From Paraniabella defluvii (lineage in GTDB: Bacteria; Bacteroidota; Bacteroidia; Chitinophagales; Chitinophagaceae), in contig CP079215.1 in the NCBI GenBank assembly GCA_019316985.1, forward strand, positions 2,418,001 through 2,482,000: 64,000 nt of DNA. Direction: 5' to 3'. The notes under the pieces are model-generated. The model did not search any database and was not told the origin of the DNA. It saw only the letters and a program-made list of their open reading frames with translations. Positions 19,859 to 30,869 of this stretch are shown here, in pieces. Position 1 is the stretch's first letter. The number at the start of each line of letters is the position of its first letter. A program made the position numbers and the translations under genes.

Positions 19859-21537
19859 TTAATATCCTTTTGCTGCCTGTGCTGATGCAAGTTTTGCATT
19901 ACGGTCCACAGCCGATTGGGGATAGGGCATAAGTATATATTTGTCATTCCAGGTACGTTCCTGAACTCTTGAATTATTGAGATCGAAGATGCTGCTCATT
20001 ACTGATGAGGCAATGCCCCAGCGCCTGATGTCAAAATATCTCTGTCCTTCTCCCGCCAGCTCGATCCTTCTTTCGTTCCTGATGAGATCCCTAAGCTTTT
20101 CCTTTGTGTTATAAACCGATTGATCTATTGCCGGCATACCTGCCCTGTCTCTTATGTCGTTTAAAGCAGTATAGATAGCTGCGTCTGGCCCACTAACTTC
20201 ATTTTTGCTTCGGCATAGGCAAGCAGAACTTCTGCATAGCGAATGATGGGGAAGTCCTGCGCACCATCCCATTCGGTGGCTACATAAGCAGGATCAATCA
20301 ATTTTCTGAAATTGTATCCGATTTTACTGTTGTTATTGTTCACGCCCGATTTCCATAGAACGTAAAGCCATCAGAATACCGGTTCCAGGTAACTGAGGGA
20401 AAGAGCACACTTGCATACAGGCGGGTATCCCTGTTTTTAAATTCCGAGTAGAAAGCCGCGTTAGGATTGCCGTCATTAAAATTAGATGCCCTTACAGCAG
20501 GTGTAACCGGGGTAAATGCGGTTCCATTCCGGTTCCAGTATGCATTAATCAGGCTTTGTGTAGGAGTTATGGAGCTCCATCCACCTAAAACAGAAGGAGG
20601 CAGCAATGTATTCAGGCCATTCCCCATTCATAAGAAGAATTGGTGATGGCCTGTGAACTTAAGATGATCTCTTTGTTACCAAGCTCGTTGGCTGCCCAGA
20701 ATTGCTGTTCGTAACTGGCCATGCCCTTGTAAAACTTCTCTTTATCAGCGTCATTGGCAAAATCAATAAAAGAAGCAAAATCATCTGATCTGTCCGCGGC
20801 AGAGAGCGTACCAACACGGAAAAGCTGGTAACCCAACCCCATTACTTTTTGAGCGCTGGTTACGGCATCTGCCCATTTAGCAAAGTGCAATTGTATCCGT
20901 GTAAGCATTGCCCAGGCGGCGCCGCGGGTGATCCTGCCTGCTTCGTTGCCTGTGCCGCTGGCATAGGAAACCGGTAAAATATCTGCAACAGCCTGAAGCT
21001 CTGAGATGGAAAAGTTAAGTACCTCTGCCTGGGGGCTTGGCTCAGCAGCGGCTTCTAACGGATCTGTATAACTGCTTTTTAACAGGGTGCAGGCCCGAAA
21101 ATAGCAGCAAGCTGGTAATAGACAAAAGCCCTTATGGCGCGGGCTTCGGCAATATACCGTCCTTTCGTGGCGTCATCAAGCGGGGCTTTATCTATATTGT
21201 CGAGGAAATAGTTGAGCGTCCGTATAGATTGGTAGCGGCTGTTATAGCCAGCGTCCAGCGAAGGGTCAACATTCCCGGCACTGATATAGGTTGCATTGCT
21301 TTCCCAGGGATATTGAGCATAGGCATTATCTGAAGAACCATCGTCATACGCATAATTAAAGCCATATTGTAAAGAGCTGTAACAGGCATTAAGCGCAAGC
21401 AGTGCGTCCCTGGACGATTTCCAGAATGCGTTTGTTGAAATCTGATCCTGCGGGGTCAATTCAAGGCGTTTAGAACAGCCAACCAGGAATTGTATAAAGA
21501 ATAAAAAGAGAAAACTATAGGGAATAAAACGTTTCAT
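19859..21537 (-). CDS. SusD/RagB family surface lipoprotein (SUS locus 1)
   Basis: Lid protein of an outer-membrane SusCD nutrient importer. The lipoprotein signal is LFFIQFLVGCSKRLELTPQDQ. TPR-like SusD landmarks follow: TNAFWKSSRDALLALNACY, YIAEARAIRAFVYYQLAAIFG, IIRYAEVLLAYAEAKMK, AALNDIRDRAGMP-like text, LIRNERRIELAGEGQRYFDIRRW and the closing PYPQSAVDRN. Frameshifts near 21080-20910, 20620, 20342 and 20200; total about 559 residues. It follows the SusC gene by 10 bp, so it is the distal gene of the sigma/FecR-controlled operon. Ligand cannot be told from sequence; no glycosidase adjoins it. Confidence 0.93.
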
Positions 21538-21547
21538 AAATGATTTT

Positions 21548-24500
21548 TTAAAGAGTTAAATTGATACCCAATGAATAGGATTTTAGCTGGGGATAGGAAG
21601 CCCGGGTAGATGCAGATTCCGGGTCAAAATCCTTCATTTTTTTATCACCTCTTATTGTAAACGGATTATTGCTTGACAGGTAAATCCTCAAGCCCTTAAT
21701 ACGAGCCCGCTGCAGGACCTGGCCCGGAAGCGAGTACCCCAAAGACAAGGATTTAACCCTGAAGTAATCTGCATTGAACAGCCAGAAACTGGACAACTGA
21801 AGATTCTGCGAATTAGCGGCGGATCTTAATACCCGAGGATATGCAGCATTCGGATCGGATTTTCAGCAGTCCAGCGGCCTAATACATACTCTTTTACACC
21901 GGCGCCGTTAAAAATGCCTGCGATGCTTCATTGGCCAGGTACACTTTCACACCTGATACACCCTGGGCGATAGCAGCCAGGTCAAATCCTTTATAGCTTA
22001 AAGAAGCATTAAGGCCATAGTTGAAATAAGGAACATCATTGCCGGTAATCACCCTGTCGTCCCCATTGATTACTTTATCGCCGTTTTGATCAATGTATTT
22101 AATATCACCGGCTTTGGTTCCGGAAAACTGTGTTGCATGCTGCGCCACTTCCTGATCACTCACAAATAATCCATTGGCTTGGTACATGTAAAAAGAGCCT
22201 ACAGCCTCTCCCACCCGGTTAATATAGTAGGTTCCCGTTATCATATCGGTACCACTATTACTGAGTGCCAGGATCTCGTTTTTCACTTTAGCCAGGTTTC
22301 CCCCGATCGAATATCGAAGCTCTCCGATACGATCTGTATAATTTACCGAAAGTTCAATACCCTTGTTTTGTACTTTCCCGATATTTCTCGAAGGATATTG
22401 AGAACTTGACAAACCTGCCTCTGCCGGTACCGATTCGTCTTGTAAAAGGATGCCTTCGGTAACCTTGTTAAACAGGTCTGCCTGAAGGGTAAGCTTATTC
22501 TTTATAAAGCCTGCTTCAATACCAATATTGGTCATCGTCACTTTTTCCCAGGAAAGTGTAGGGTTAAATAGTTTACCCGGTGAAACGCCATCCTGTTGTT
22601 TTTGATCTAGAATAGCAACCGTTCCCGATGTCAGCCCATCGTAGAAGTCGTAGTTGCCTACGTTGTTGATATTGCCCAGCTTACCCCAGGAGCCTCTTAG
22701 TTTTAGCTCTGATAACCAGGAGCTGTTCTTTAGAAAACGTTCTTCAGAAATGCGCCATGCGCCTGAAAACGAAGGATAGTAACCCCAGCGATGGCCCGGT
22801 GCAAACCGTGAAGCTTCATCAGCCCTGAAATTGGCTTCGAAGAAATATTTCTCGCTGTAAGAATAATTAAACCGCCCAAATATTGAGAATAAAGCATATT
22901 GCTGAATACCGCTGGGTGTAACATTGGGGATCTCCCGGAAACTTCATTATTAGAAGGATCAGTAGACCCGGCGTCTATATCGTCCAGATCGTTTATGACA
23001 AAATTTTTCCTGACAGCTCTTAAAGAACGTGCGTAATTATTTTCGTAAGAACTACCTAATAACAGTTTTCCGAAATGATGATTACGGCTTTTTCATAGCT
23101 GCCGGTAACCTGGCTCAAAAAATTGGTGACGTTTTGCCAGTTTTCGGTAAGCTGGTTTACGGTTACAGCAGTAGAGTTTAAAGGAGCGCCGGTTATAAAA
23201 TTAGGGATAGGGTCCATCCGGTTGACGAATGCCGTATTGATCGAATTAAAATTGTTATAGGAAACAAGGCCATTAAAGTTCAGGCCCTTCACCGGAGTGA
23301 ATGTTCCATTAAGCGTTCCGATAAAGCGATTGCCTGTAGAGGAATTTCTGCCGCCCTCCTGTAATTTTCTAACCGGGTTATCCGCAGCAAGCGTTGCGTC
23401 TATAACCCCTCCGTTCATACTTCCCCATTCTCCGTTGGATTGCTTATTTACCAAAAGAGGTGTTACACGGTTAAGGCTGACAAAACTAAGATCCCCGCTT
23501 TCGCTGTTGATATGGTCTCTTATATAAGATAAGTTGGCGCCTATTTTAAACTGATCGGATACCTGCGATTCTACATTAGTGCGAAACGAATATCTGTTAA
23601 GGTCTTTATCCGGGATCAACGATCCCTGCCTGAAATAGGCACCGCTAAAGTAATAACGGGTGGTACCGCCGCCCGAAACGTTGACCTGGTGTTCGGTAAT
23701 AGGCGCCGAAGATCGTAATGCAAGGGCATACCAGTCTGTATCCGGAAAGCTGTCTAGGCTGGAGTGGTTTTTTATTTTTTCCAATTGCGGAGCCTTGAAA
23801 GGCGCGGTTCCACCAGCGTTTACAGCGGCTTCATTGCTTAGTACAGCGTAATCATAAGAGCCCAGCCAGCGGGGTAATACCGTTGCTTTTTGCGAGCCGT
23901 AATAACCGTTGTAGTTCACCACAGCCTTTCCTCCTTTACCCCTTTTCGTAGTAACTAATATAACACCATATGCCGCCCTTGATCCGTAAAGAGAAGCTGC
24001 TGATGCGTCTTTTAACACAGACATACTCTCCACGTCAGCGGGGTTGATCCTTGCAAAGTCACCTGCGGTTACCGGTACTCCATCCACGATAAACAGCGGA
24101 CCGGAAGTACCCAGGTTGCCGCGTCCCCTTACATTAATAGAACCGATATCACTGCCTACATCGCCCGGGCGGGCCAGAACCACCATACCTGGAATAAGGC
24201 CCTGTAAAGAATTGGTTAAGGATGTTACCGGACGGTTTATTACCTGGCTGGTGTTCAATGTATTTACAGCGCCCGAAAGGTTCACCCGTTTTTGGGTGCC
24301 GTAGGCTACCACTACCACTTCATCCATTTTGGCTTCTGTAGTTTTTAATACGATGTTGATGGATTGGTTCTCTACTGTTATTTCCTGCTCTATAAAACCT
24401 ACCGCCGAAACCAGTAATGTTACACCTTCTGGTACTTCTAAGGAGAATTCGCCTTTGTCATTGGTAGTGGTACCTGTTGTACTTCCTTTTACAACCACTG

Positions 24501-24877
24501 AAGCGCCCTGAACCGGCTGGCCTGATTCATTGACCACCACACCCTTTACCGGCATCATGATCTGCTCCAGTAGTTGTTCACGGTTTTTATACAGAACAAC
24601 CTTGGTTTTGTTGATGATTTTCCACTTGATATCCGTACCTTTTAAAGCCTTTTTAAGCACTTCAGAGATACCTGCTTTTTCAGCGTTAATAAAAATGGGA
24701 TTGTAGGTGCCGAAGTCTTCTTCACTGTAGTAGAAGCGATAGCTTGTTTGCTTTTCAATCGTTTTAAAGACATCTTTGAGATCAATGCTTTCTGCCTTCA
24801 TATTGATGGTTTCCTGCGCGTAATTAACCGCGGAAACCTGCAAAGCAATTAAAAAAAAAAAAGAGAGATAATTTCAT
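21548..24877 (-). CDS. SusC/RagA TonB-dependent transporter with STN domain (SUS locus 1)
   Basis: Outer-membrane barrel of about 1110 residues. After the signal peptide comes an STN domain (INMKAESIDLKDVFKTIEKQ), which lets FecR sense the transporter, then a carboxypeptidase-like domain (VKGVVVNESGQPVQGASV), the TonB-box region and the plug (VNLSGAVNTL, LKDASAASLYGSRAAYG, VILVTTKRGK). The barrel follows and ends in SLGINLTL. The signal peptide lies behind a T12 homopolymer (plus strand A's 24851-24862): from ATG 24877 MKLSLFFF runs into LIALQVSAVNYAQ only if that run is one base off. Other breaks lie near 23080, 22930, 22730-22545 and 21890-21800. Confidence 0.93.
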
Positions 24878-24995
24878 AATTAAGAGCGCCTTTCTGATAA
24901 GGCATAACCCTCCCCGTGGAAAAGAGCGAGTTGATTTTTCCATAACTTTGTTTTAAGTTTTTAGCATTTACAATTTGTTTGAAAACTTTTCTTTT

Positions 24996-25017
24996 GGAGA
25001 ATGTTGCCGCATTCTCC
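24996..25017. promoter_or_regulatory. Hairpin in the FecR-SusC intergenic region
   Basis: GGAGAATG (24996-25003) and CATTCTCC (25010-25017) pair around a 6-base loop. T's follow on the + strand and AAAAG on the - strand. It lies 52 bp past the FecR stop and about 120 bp before the SusC start, so it could attenuate read-through from sigma/FecR into SusC. Role inferred. Confidence 0.5.
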
Positions 25018-25068
25018 ATTTTTTATGTTCGGTAATTACAGCTTGATCATGGGCAATCGTTTTATGGT

Positions 25069-26134
25069 TTAATAAATAGTGATAGTTCTTCCTTCTGTTT
25101 TATAATGAAATGGCTTAATAATCTGTAGTATCCTAAGGATATCATCAATATTATTCTCTTCAAAATCTCCTGTATACCTATACTTTTTAATAGCTTCTTT
25201 TGACACGTGTATGCTGACATCAAATTGTCTTTCCAGGTCCTTTATTATATCAGGAAAGGGCCTGTTGGCATAAACCATTTTGTTAGAGACCCATGAGGTT
25301 TCGGCAATAACCGAATCAATTGTGTTACCGGCGTCAGCTGGAATGCCTTTTCCATTGTCCTGATATCTTCCACCAATGCTTTGTCAATGATCAATTTATC
25401 AGAAGGCTTTAGGATAAAGGTCTTGCCGGTCGCTCCTTTTATTGTTACCTCCACTTTTCCTTTTATTAAAGAGGTGGCTAGCTGCGCGTCATCAGGATAA
25501 TCCCGCACATTAAACCTGGTACCCAGCACCTTGATATTTGCTTTGGATGTATGCACAATAAAAGGGCGGGAGGGGTCATGTGTTACATCAAAATAGGCTT
25601 CGCCAATCAGCGTTATATTCCTCGATGACTCATTGAAGTGCTTACTATAGGATATTTTGCTATCAGCATTTAAAATTACCGTTGTTCCATCAGGTAGTAT
25701 CAGCCTCGATTTTGATCCTTTTTGGGTGATCATCTCATTAATATTTCTTTTCATAGCATAACTTGCCTCTTTCTGGTAAAAAAGAAACAGCAATGCGGCA
25801 ATTACAACCAGGCTGGCGGCAATAGATAAGTATTTTAAAGTGGGTTGACCTTTTTTAGAATGTACTGTAGCCGGATCTTTTGCTCCCATTCATCCCTTTT
25901 CTGCTGTTGGTTCAGGTATAGCTTGCTATAATAATGAGCTAAGTAGGCTTCTTTCGCATGCGTGAGAGCTTTTTCTGTATCATAAGCTGGTTTGCTTAAC
26001 TCATCATTCAGAAACCTGAATTCAGGGTATTGCGACAATAGCTGTTCCAGCTGCCTGAGATCGTCAGCAGAAGCCCTGCCTGAAATCTTTGCGGCAATAA
26101 GATCGTATATCTTTTTCTCTATACTATTGTCCAT
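25069..26134 (-). CDS. FecR-family anti-sigma factor (SUS locus 1)
   Basis: Inner-membrane regulator that holds the ECF sigma factor and reads the state of the SusC STN domain. The cytoplasmic N-terminus (about 1-95) is followed by one membrane segment (YLSIAASLVVIAALLFLFYQ), a periplasmic FecR domain (SRLILPDGTTVILNADSKISY, GEAYFDVTHDPSRPFIVHT, VLGTRFNVRDY) and a C-terminal DUF4974/STN-like domain (NRPFPDIIKDLERQFDVSI). Frameshifts near 25860 and 25270. About 355 residues, normal for the family. Lies between sigma and SusC in one orientation. Confidence 0.93.
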
Positions 26135-26184
26135 ACATGATATAGACTGGAAAAAAAGATTTTACCGTTAGAGGGAATGAAAAA

Positions 26185-26732
26185 TTATTTTTTCCCCATA
26201 AGATATTCCTGGAGTTGCTGCCTGATGCGCTTCAGGGCCGTGCGCATATGGGCTTCGATAGTGTTTTGAGATATTTCCAGTATGGTGGTTATTTGTTTGT
26301 AAGAAAGACCTTCCTGCTTTACCAACCTGAATACGAGCTGGCATTGATGAGGAAGGTCAGCTATCGCTTTTTCTATTTCCCAGCCTGTTTCGGCATTAAC
26401 ATACAATGTTTCCGCGGTAATCTCTGTATTTTGTTCAATCGACTCAATATCAAGCAGCCTCATTTTTTGTTGAGAGAGCCAGGTAAGTGAGGCATTCTTT
26501 ACAGACGTAAATAAATAAGCTTGTATATCGTTCACATAACCGAGTTTGGATTCCATCATCCATATTTTTAATAAGGTGTCGGAAACAATTTCTTCGGCTG
26601 CTTCAAAATTTTTGTTATACTAATGCAAAATCTAAATAACCCCGGGTGAAAATGTAGGAACAGGTTTTTATAGGCCTGCTCGTCCCGCGCGTAGGCAATT
26701 CTGCTCAGAAGGTATGGTATATTTTCCGGCAA
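26185..26732 (-). CDS. FecI-like ECF sigma factor (SUS locus 1)
   Basis: About 182 residues. Region 2 is ARDEQAYKNLFLHFHPGLFRFC, with the NFEAAEEIVSDTLLKIW core of region 2.3-2.4. Region 4 is EIEKAIADLPHQCQLVFRLVKQEGLSYKQITTILEIS (visible in parts), ending in TIEAHMRTALKRIRQ. One break at the five-base homopolymer 26609-26613: adding an A restores ITKNFEAAEE. No ATG is found at the N-terminus; a TTG at 26732 begins LPENIPYLL and is the most likely start. It heads the leftward sigma-FecR-SusC-SusD gene set. Confidence 0.9.
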
Positions 26733-27156
26733 ACGGTATTAAACTTTTACTTTAATAAAAAGGAAGGATATTCTGGAATGGTACAAAGTATAGAAATATT
26801 CTTCAATATTTCCGGATTCAACCTGCGCAATCGAATGCACAAAATCATGAAAGTATTGAAGTGTGCCAGGGCAAAAACTGCAGAATGCAAACTATTACTT
26901 GAGCCGGTTTAAAACCTGAGCTGCAGATCAGACAATCCATAAATGGGTGGCGTTGATTTGGAACAGCTCGGTAAATATCGAGTCACACGTTATTTTTAAA
27001 TACCGATAATCAGCCTGATTAATATAGCGCCGCTTTTGTAACGCCCTTAACCGGAAAATATAAGGTGATTGAGTAGCGGCAATGTTTTTCAGGGATATAA
27101 CTGGAGGTATACAGACAAATTAGATGCAGTTAAAAGACGGTAAGCACTACGCCGAT
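26733..27156. other. Intergenic, no supported gene
   Basis: A minus-strand stretch at about 26928-27115 is open for some 60 codons (IFRLRALQKRRYINQADYR within it) and ends at TGA 26930-26928, but it has no ATG, matches no family I know, and the upstream frame is closed. It may be a gene remnant or chance. The rest is A-T-rich leader for the sigma gene. No terminator seen after the Rieske gene. Confidence 0.3.
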
Positions 27157-27479
27157 TTACAGGCCAATATACCAGCCATCCTCTCTTTCCTCTACAGGAT
27201 AGGTTTTTAGGAAATAACCTTCACCGGAAACATTCCTGCCATTCTCCAGGCTAAACTTATACCGGTGCAAGGGGCAAACGATTTGCTGCTGCACATTTAC
27301 ATAGCCTCCAACTAAAGGTACTGCGGCATGGGGGCATTGAGCGGCACAGGCAAACGCTTTATTGTCCACCCGGGCAATGCAGATTTTTTTCCCGCTACCT
27401 TTATTTCAGCCAGGTTTTCGTGGTTAAATGATATTTCGTTTAAATGCAGGGCAAATAAATGCCAGGTAAGGTTGTTCAT
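27157..27479 (-). CDS. Small Rieske [2Fe-2S] protein
   Basis: About 107 residues once a break near 27375 is repaired. It is a free-standing Rieske ferredoxin-like domain, as in nitrite-reductase small subunits and dioxygenase ferredoxins. Cluster ligands are visible as CPHAAVPL (Cys, His) and CPLHRYKF (Cys, His), separated by about 15 residues, with GRNVSGEGYFLKTYPV behind. No signal peptide, so cytoplasmic. The partner oxidoreductase is not nearby. Start ATG 27479 gives MNNLTWHLFALHLNEIS. It lies downstream of hflX. Confidence 0.85.
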
Positions 27480-27483
27480 TAGA

Positions 27484-27602
27484 GATGACAGAGGATAGTT
27501 GACAGTTGACAGGGGAGAGTTGACAGATGACTGATGGCTCATAGTTGATGGTTCATAGTGAACCAAACAATGCCATGAACTATACGCCATGAACCATGAA
27601 CT
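27484..27602. repeat. Degenerate heptanucleotide-register repeat array
   Basis: The 119 bp between the Rieske gene and hflX divide exactly into 17 seven-base units with no slippage. Examples are GTTGACA (three times), GATGACA, GATGACT, GATGGCT, GATGGTT, CATAGTT, CATAGTG, ATGAACT (twice) and ATGAACC. Neighbouring units change by one or two bases. The last unit runs into the hflX stop codon. No coding potential and no spacer structure. Confidence 0.8.
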
Positions 27603-28783
27603 AATAAAACATCGTCTTATAAGGATAGCGTATCGCGTATAATTCTTTCACTTTATTCAAAATCGTTTCACGCAGGCCCTCCACATTACGTCTTTCTGTT
27701 GCCGATACAAATACTACATTGCCCTGCAGTTCATTGCTCCACCGGTCATACAGGTCGCGCAATATTTCTTCCTTGGTTTCATCTCCCAGCCATTCGTCAA
27801 AAGTTTGCGTTTCGTAGAGATCCATTTTATTGAAGATGGTCACAGTAGGTTTGTCAAAGGCCTTTAGTTCCTGCAGGGTTTTGTTTACTACAGCCAGCTG
27901 GTCTTCATAATTGGGATGGGAAATATCTACTACATGCATGAGAATATCTGCCTCGCGTACCTCATCCAGCGTGCTTTTAAAGCTTTCTACCAGGTGGTGC
28001 GGAAGTTTTCGTATGAACCCCACCGTATCACTTAAGAGAAAGGGGTGTTTTCAAAAACAACCTTGCTGGTTGTGGTATCGAGTGTGGCAAATAGCTTGTT
28101 TTCTGCAAAAACATCTTTTACTCAGCAAATTCATAATCGTGCTCTTGCCCACATTGGTATATCCTACTAATGCCACGCGGATAAATTCACCGCGATCTTT
28201 CCGTTGGGTAAACGCCTGTTTATCTATTTCAGCAAGTTTTTTACGAAGCAGTGTGATTTTATCCCGAACAATACGACGGTCTGTTTCAATCTCCGTTTCA
28301 CCGGGCCCGCGAGATCAATACCAGCTCCCTGCCGCTCCAGGTGACTCCACATACCACGTAGGCGGGGTAATATATATTGATATTGAGCCAGCTCTACCTG
28401 GGTACGAGCCTGTGCCGTTTTGGCACGCCGGGCAAAGATGTCCAGTATCAGGTCCGAGCGATCAATCACCTTTATTTTTAGCTCCTTCTGTATATTATTG
28501 ATCTGGGCACCGCTCAACTCATCATCGAAAATGACAAGATCGATGCTGTGGAATGAGATATACTGCCGGATTTCTTCGAGCTTGCCCTTTCCTACAAAAG
28601 TGCGGGAATCAGGATGCTGTAGCTTTTGTATAAATCTTTTTTTGTAACAGCGCCTGCTGTTTCAGCCAGGAACTCTAACTCATCCAGGTAATCTTTTACC
28701 TGCTGTTCTGTCTGATCTTTTTGCACAACACCTACAACAACGGCCGTTTGTTGGTCTTGTATGATATTCTTTTTTTCTAACAT
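27601..28783 (-). CDS. hflX: HflX ribosome-associated GTPase
   Basis: GTPase that splits stalled or stressed ribosomes. Seen over four frames: N-terminal domain (QTAVVVGVVQKDQTEQQVKDYLDELEFLAETAG, seen in parts), FDDELSGAQINNIQKEL, GEGETEIETDRRIV, the G1 loop VALVGYTNVGKSTIMN, LFATLDTTTRKV, the G3 DTVGFIRKLPHHLVESFKSTL, and the G4 FNKMD. Breaks near 28590, 28305, 28130 and 28045. Total about 394 residues, normal. A TAnnTTTG box lies 10 bases upstream of its ATG. Confidence 0.95.
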
Positions 28784-28792
28784 ATTTCAATA

Positions 28793-28800
28793 CAAAGTTA
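28793..28800 (-). promoter_or_regulatory. -7 promoter box of hflX
   Basis: The minus strand reads TAACTTTG, an exact TAnnTTTG match, 9 bases before the hflX ATG, so the leader is very short. Confidence 0.55.
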
Positions 28801-28946
28801 GCAAAAATGCTGCCGGTTAAAGGTTTGTGACAAACTGTACGTCATCAAAGCATGCTTCCGGCCTGCATCTAACAGGCAAAACAGGCCAAATGCCGGTTCA
28901 AACAGAAGCTTTACAGTTCTTTATCACCTCACAACGGGTAAATAGT

Positions 28947-28954
28947 TACCTTTG
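28947..28954 (+). promoter_or_regulatory. -7 promoter box of the ABC exporter gene
   Basis: TACCTTTG, an exact TAnnTTTG match, 23 bases before the TTG start at 28978. Confidence 0.55.
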
Positions 28955-28977
28955 TGGGCTTTAAAATTTGAAATCAA

Positions 28978-30783
28978 TTGAAAAAATTCAGGAGAATATT
29001 TAAGTACATCGGTTTATATAAGGGCAAAATAGCGATGTACATTTCACTAACAATAATGGGCTCTTCGTTGTCTGTAGTTTCTTTAGGTATGTTAGCGCCG
29101 CTTATGTCTTTAATTTTTAAAGAGCCGGGCATTGGCGGACAGAATATTCTTAAGAAAATTCCGGGCGGGGATTTGCTGGGGCAGGAGCTGGTACGATTAG
29201 TAAATAATAATCAGCAAATGCGTGCCGTATTAATATGCTGCGTCTTGGTGATCGTTTCTATTTTCTTAAAAAACCTGCTGTTATATCTTTCTTCCCTGTT
29301 ATCCGTGCCTGTAAGAAGCTCTATTATTATCCATCTGAAAAATGATATGTACGCAAAAGTGCTGTCTTTGCCGGTAGGATATTTCTCTGAACAGAAGAAG
29401 GGGATATTATGAGCCGTATGACCAACGATGCGGCGCTTGTGGAAAGCTCCATTATCAATACCATGGAGGGATTGATCAAAGATCCCGTGATGGTAATCAG
29501 TTACCTGGTAGCAATGGTAGCCATTAGTCCCCATCTTTCCATGTTTTTACTGATCCTTTTACCGGCCACCGCCTTTATAATCGGGCGTATCAGCCGCACT
29601 TTAAAAAAGCAAAGTAATGCAGCTGCGTCAAGGGTGGGAGATACCTTATCCATTTTAGATGAAACACTGGGTGGTATCCGGATCATTAAAGCATTCTGTG
29701 CAGAAAAGATCCTGAATAACCGCTTTGTTAGCTTAAATAATACATTACTGGGCATCAACAAAAAAATGGCGGCAAGAAGGGATTTAGCTTCTCCTCTTAC
29801 AGAGTTGCTGGGAGTGGCCGTTTTATGTATTATTATTTATTTTGGAGCTAACATCATTCTTACCGGAGACTCCTTAACAGCGGGAGACCTGATCGCATTT
29901 ATAGCCATTTTTGCGATGATGATCAACCCGGCGAAGTCCCTGTCTTCCTCATTCTTTAATGTACAGGCTGGTTCTGCGGCAATCGAACGTATTGAGCAAC
30001 TCCTGAACACACCTGTTAAGGTAGAGGATAACGGAACCAATCAATTAGAATCATTTGACCAGGGCATTGAATTCCGAAACGTTTCTTTTTCCTATAATGA
30101 AACGCCTATTCTTAAAAACATTAACCTCACTATTCCCAAGGGTAAAACAGTAGCCCTGGTAGGAAGCAGCGGCGCCGGTAAAAGCACGCTGGCCGACCTC
30201 GTGCCGCGCTTTCACGATGTTACCGATGGCGAAATTTTAGTGGATGGCGTCAACATCAAAGATTATAGTATTGAAAGCATTCGGGCACAGATAGGGATCG
30301 TGAGCCAGGAGCCCATCCTGTTCAATGACACTATTGGCAATAACATTACTTTGGCGCATCCCGATGCCCCCAGGAAGATATTGAGAATGCAGCTAAAGTG
30401 GCTAATGCCTTCCGGTTTATTGAGGGCAAACCTGAGAAATTTAATACGAACATAGGAGACAGGGGCGCAAAGCTAAGCGGTGGTGAAAAACAGCGTTTGA
30501 CGATTGCCCGCGCTGTATTAAAAAACCCACCGATACTTATACTTGATGAAGCTACATCATCGCTGGATACGGAAAGTGAAAGGCTGGTACAGGATGCCAT
30601 CAATAATATGATGCAGAACCGTACCTCGCTGGTAATTGCGCACCGTTTAAGCACCGTTAGGAATGCAGATGAAATTATAGTTTTGAATAAGGGGAAATTG
30701 CTGAGCGTGGTAAACACCATGAGCTGATGCAGATTGAAGGAGGCATCTATCGCAAACTGGTAGATATGCAGGAAATGTATTAA
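28978..30783 (+). CDS. ABC exporter, fused permease and ATPase (MsbA-like)
   Basis: Half-transporter of about 601 residues that would work as a homodimer in the inner membrane, of the MsbA/multidrug lipid-exporter type. Membrane helices include [42 protein letters not shown] and [16 protein letters not shown]. The ATPase has Walker [11 protein letters not shown]-loop [11 protein letters not shown], signature LSGGEKQRL, Walker [13 protein letters not shown] and H-loop VIAHRLST. The start is TTG giving [10 protein letters not shown]. Frameshifts near 29405, 30385 and 30712; the true C-terminus is LVDMQEMY. Substrate not determined. Confidence 0.93.
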
Positions 30784-30869
30784 GGAGCAGATAAGTAATA
30801 GTGCGCCCTGGTTCATCTGACATCAGGATATTATGATAAGTTTTTAGCGAATTGTTTTATTAAGAAAGA

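Noticed and set aside
27484..27602. CRISPR array
   Set aside because: Units are 7 bases without spacers, drift gradually, and no cas gene is present.
28044..28501. Long + strand reading frame opposite hflX
   Set aside because: It is antisense to the GTPase motifs of hflX, which are unmistakable on the minus strand.
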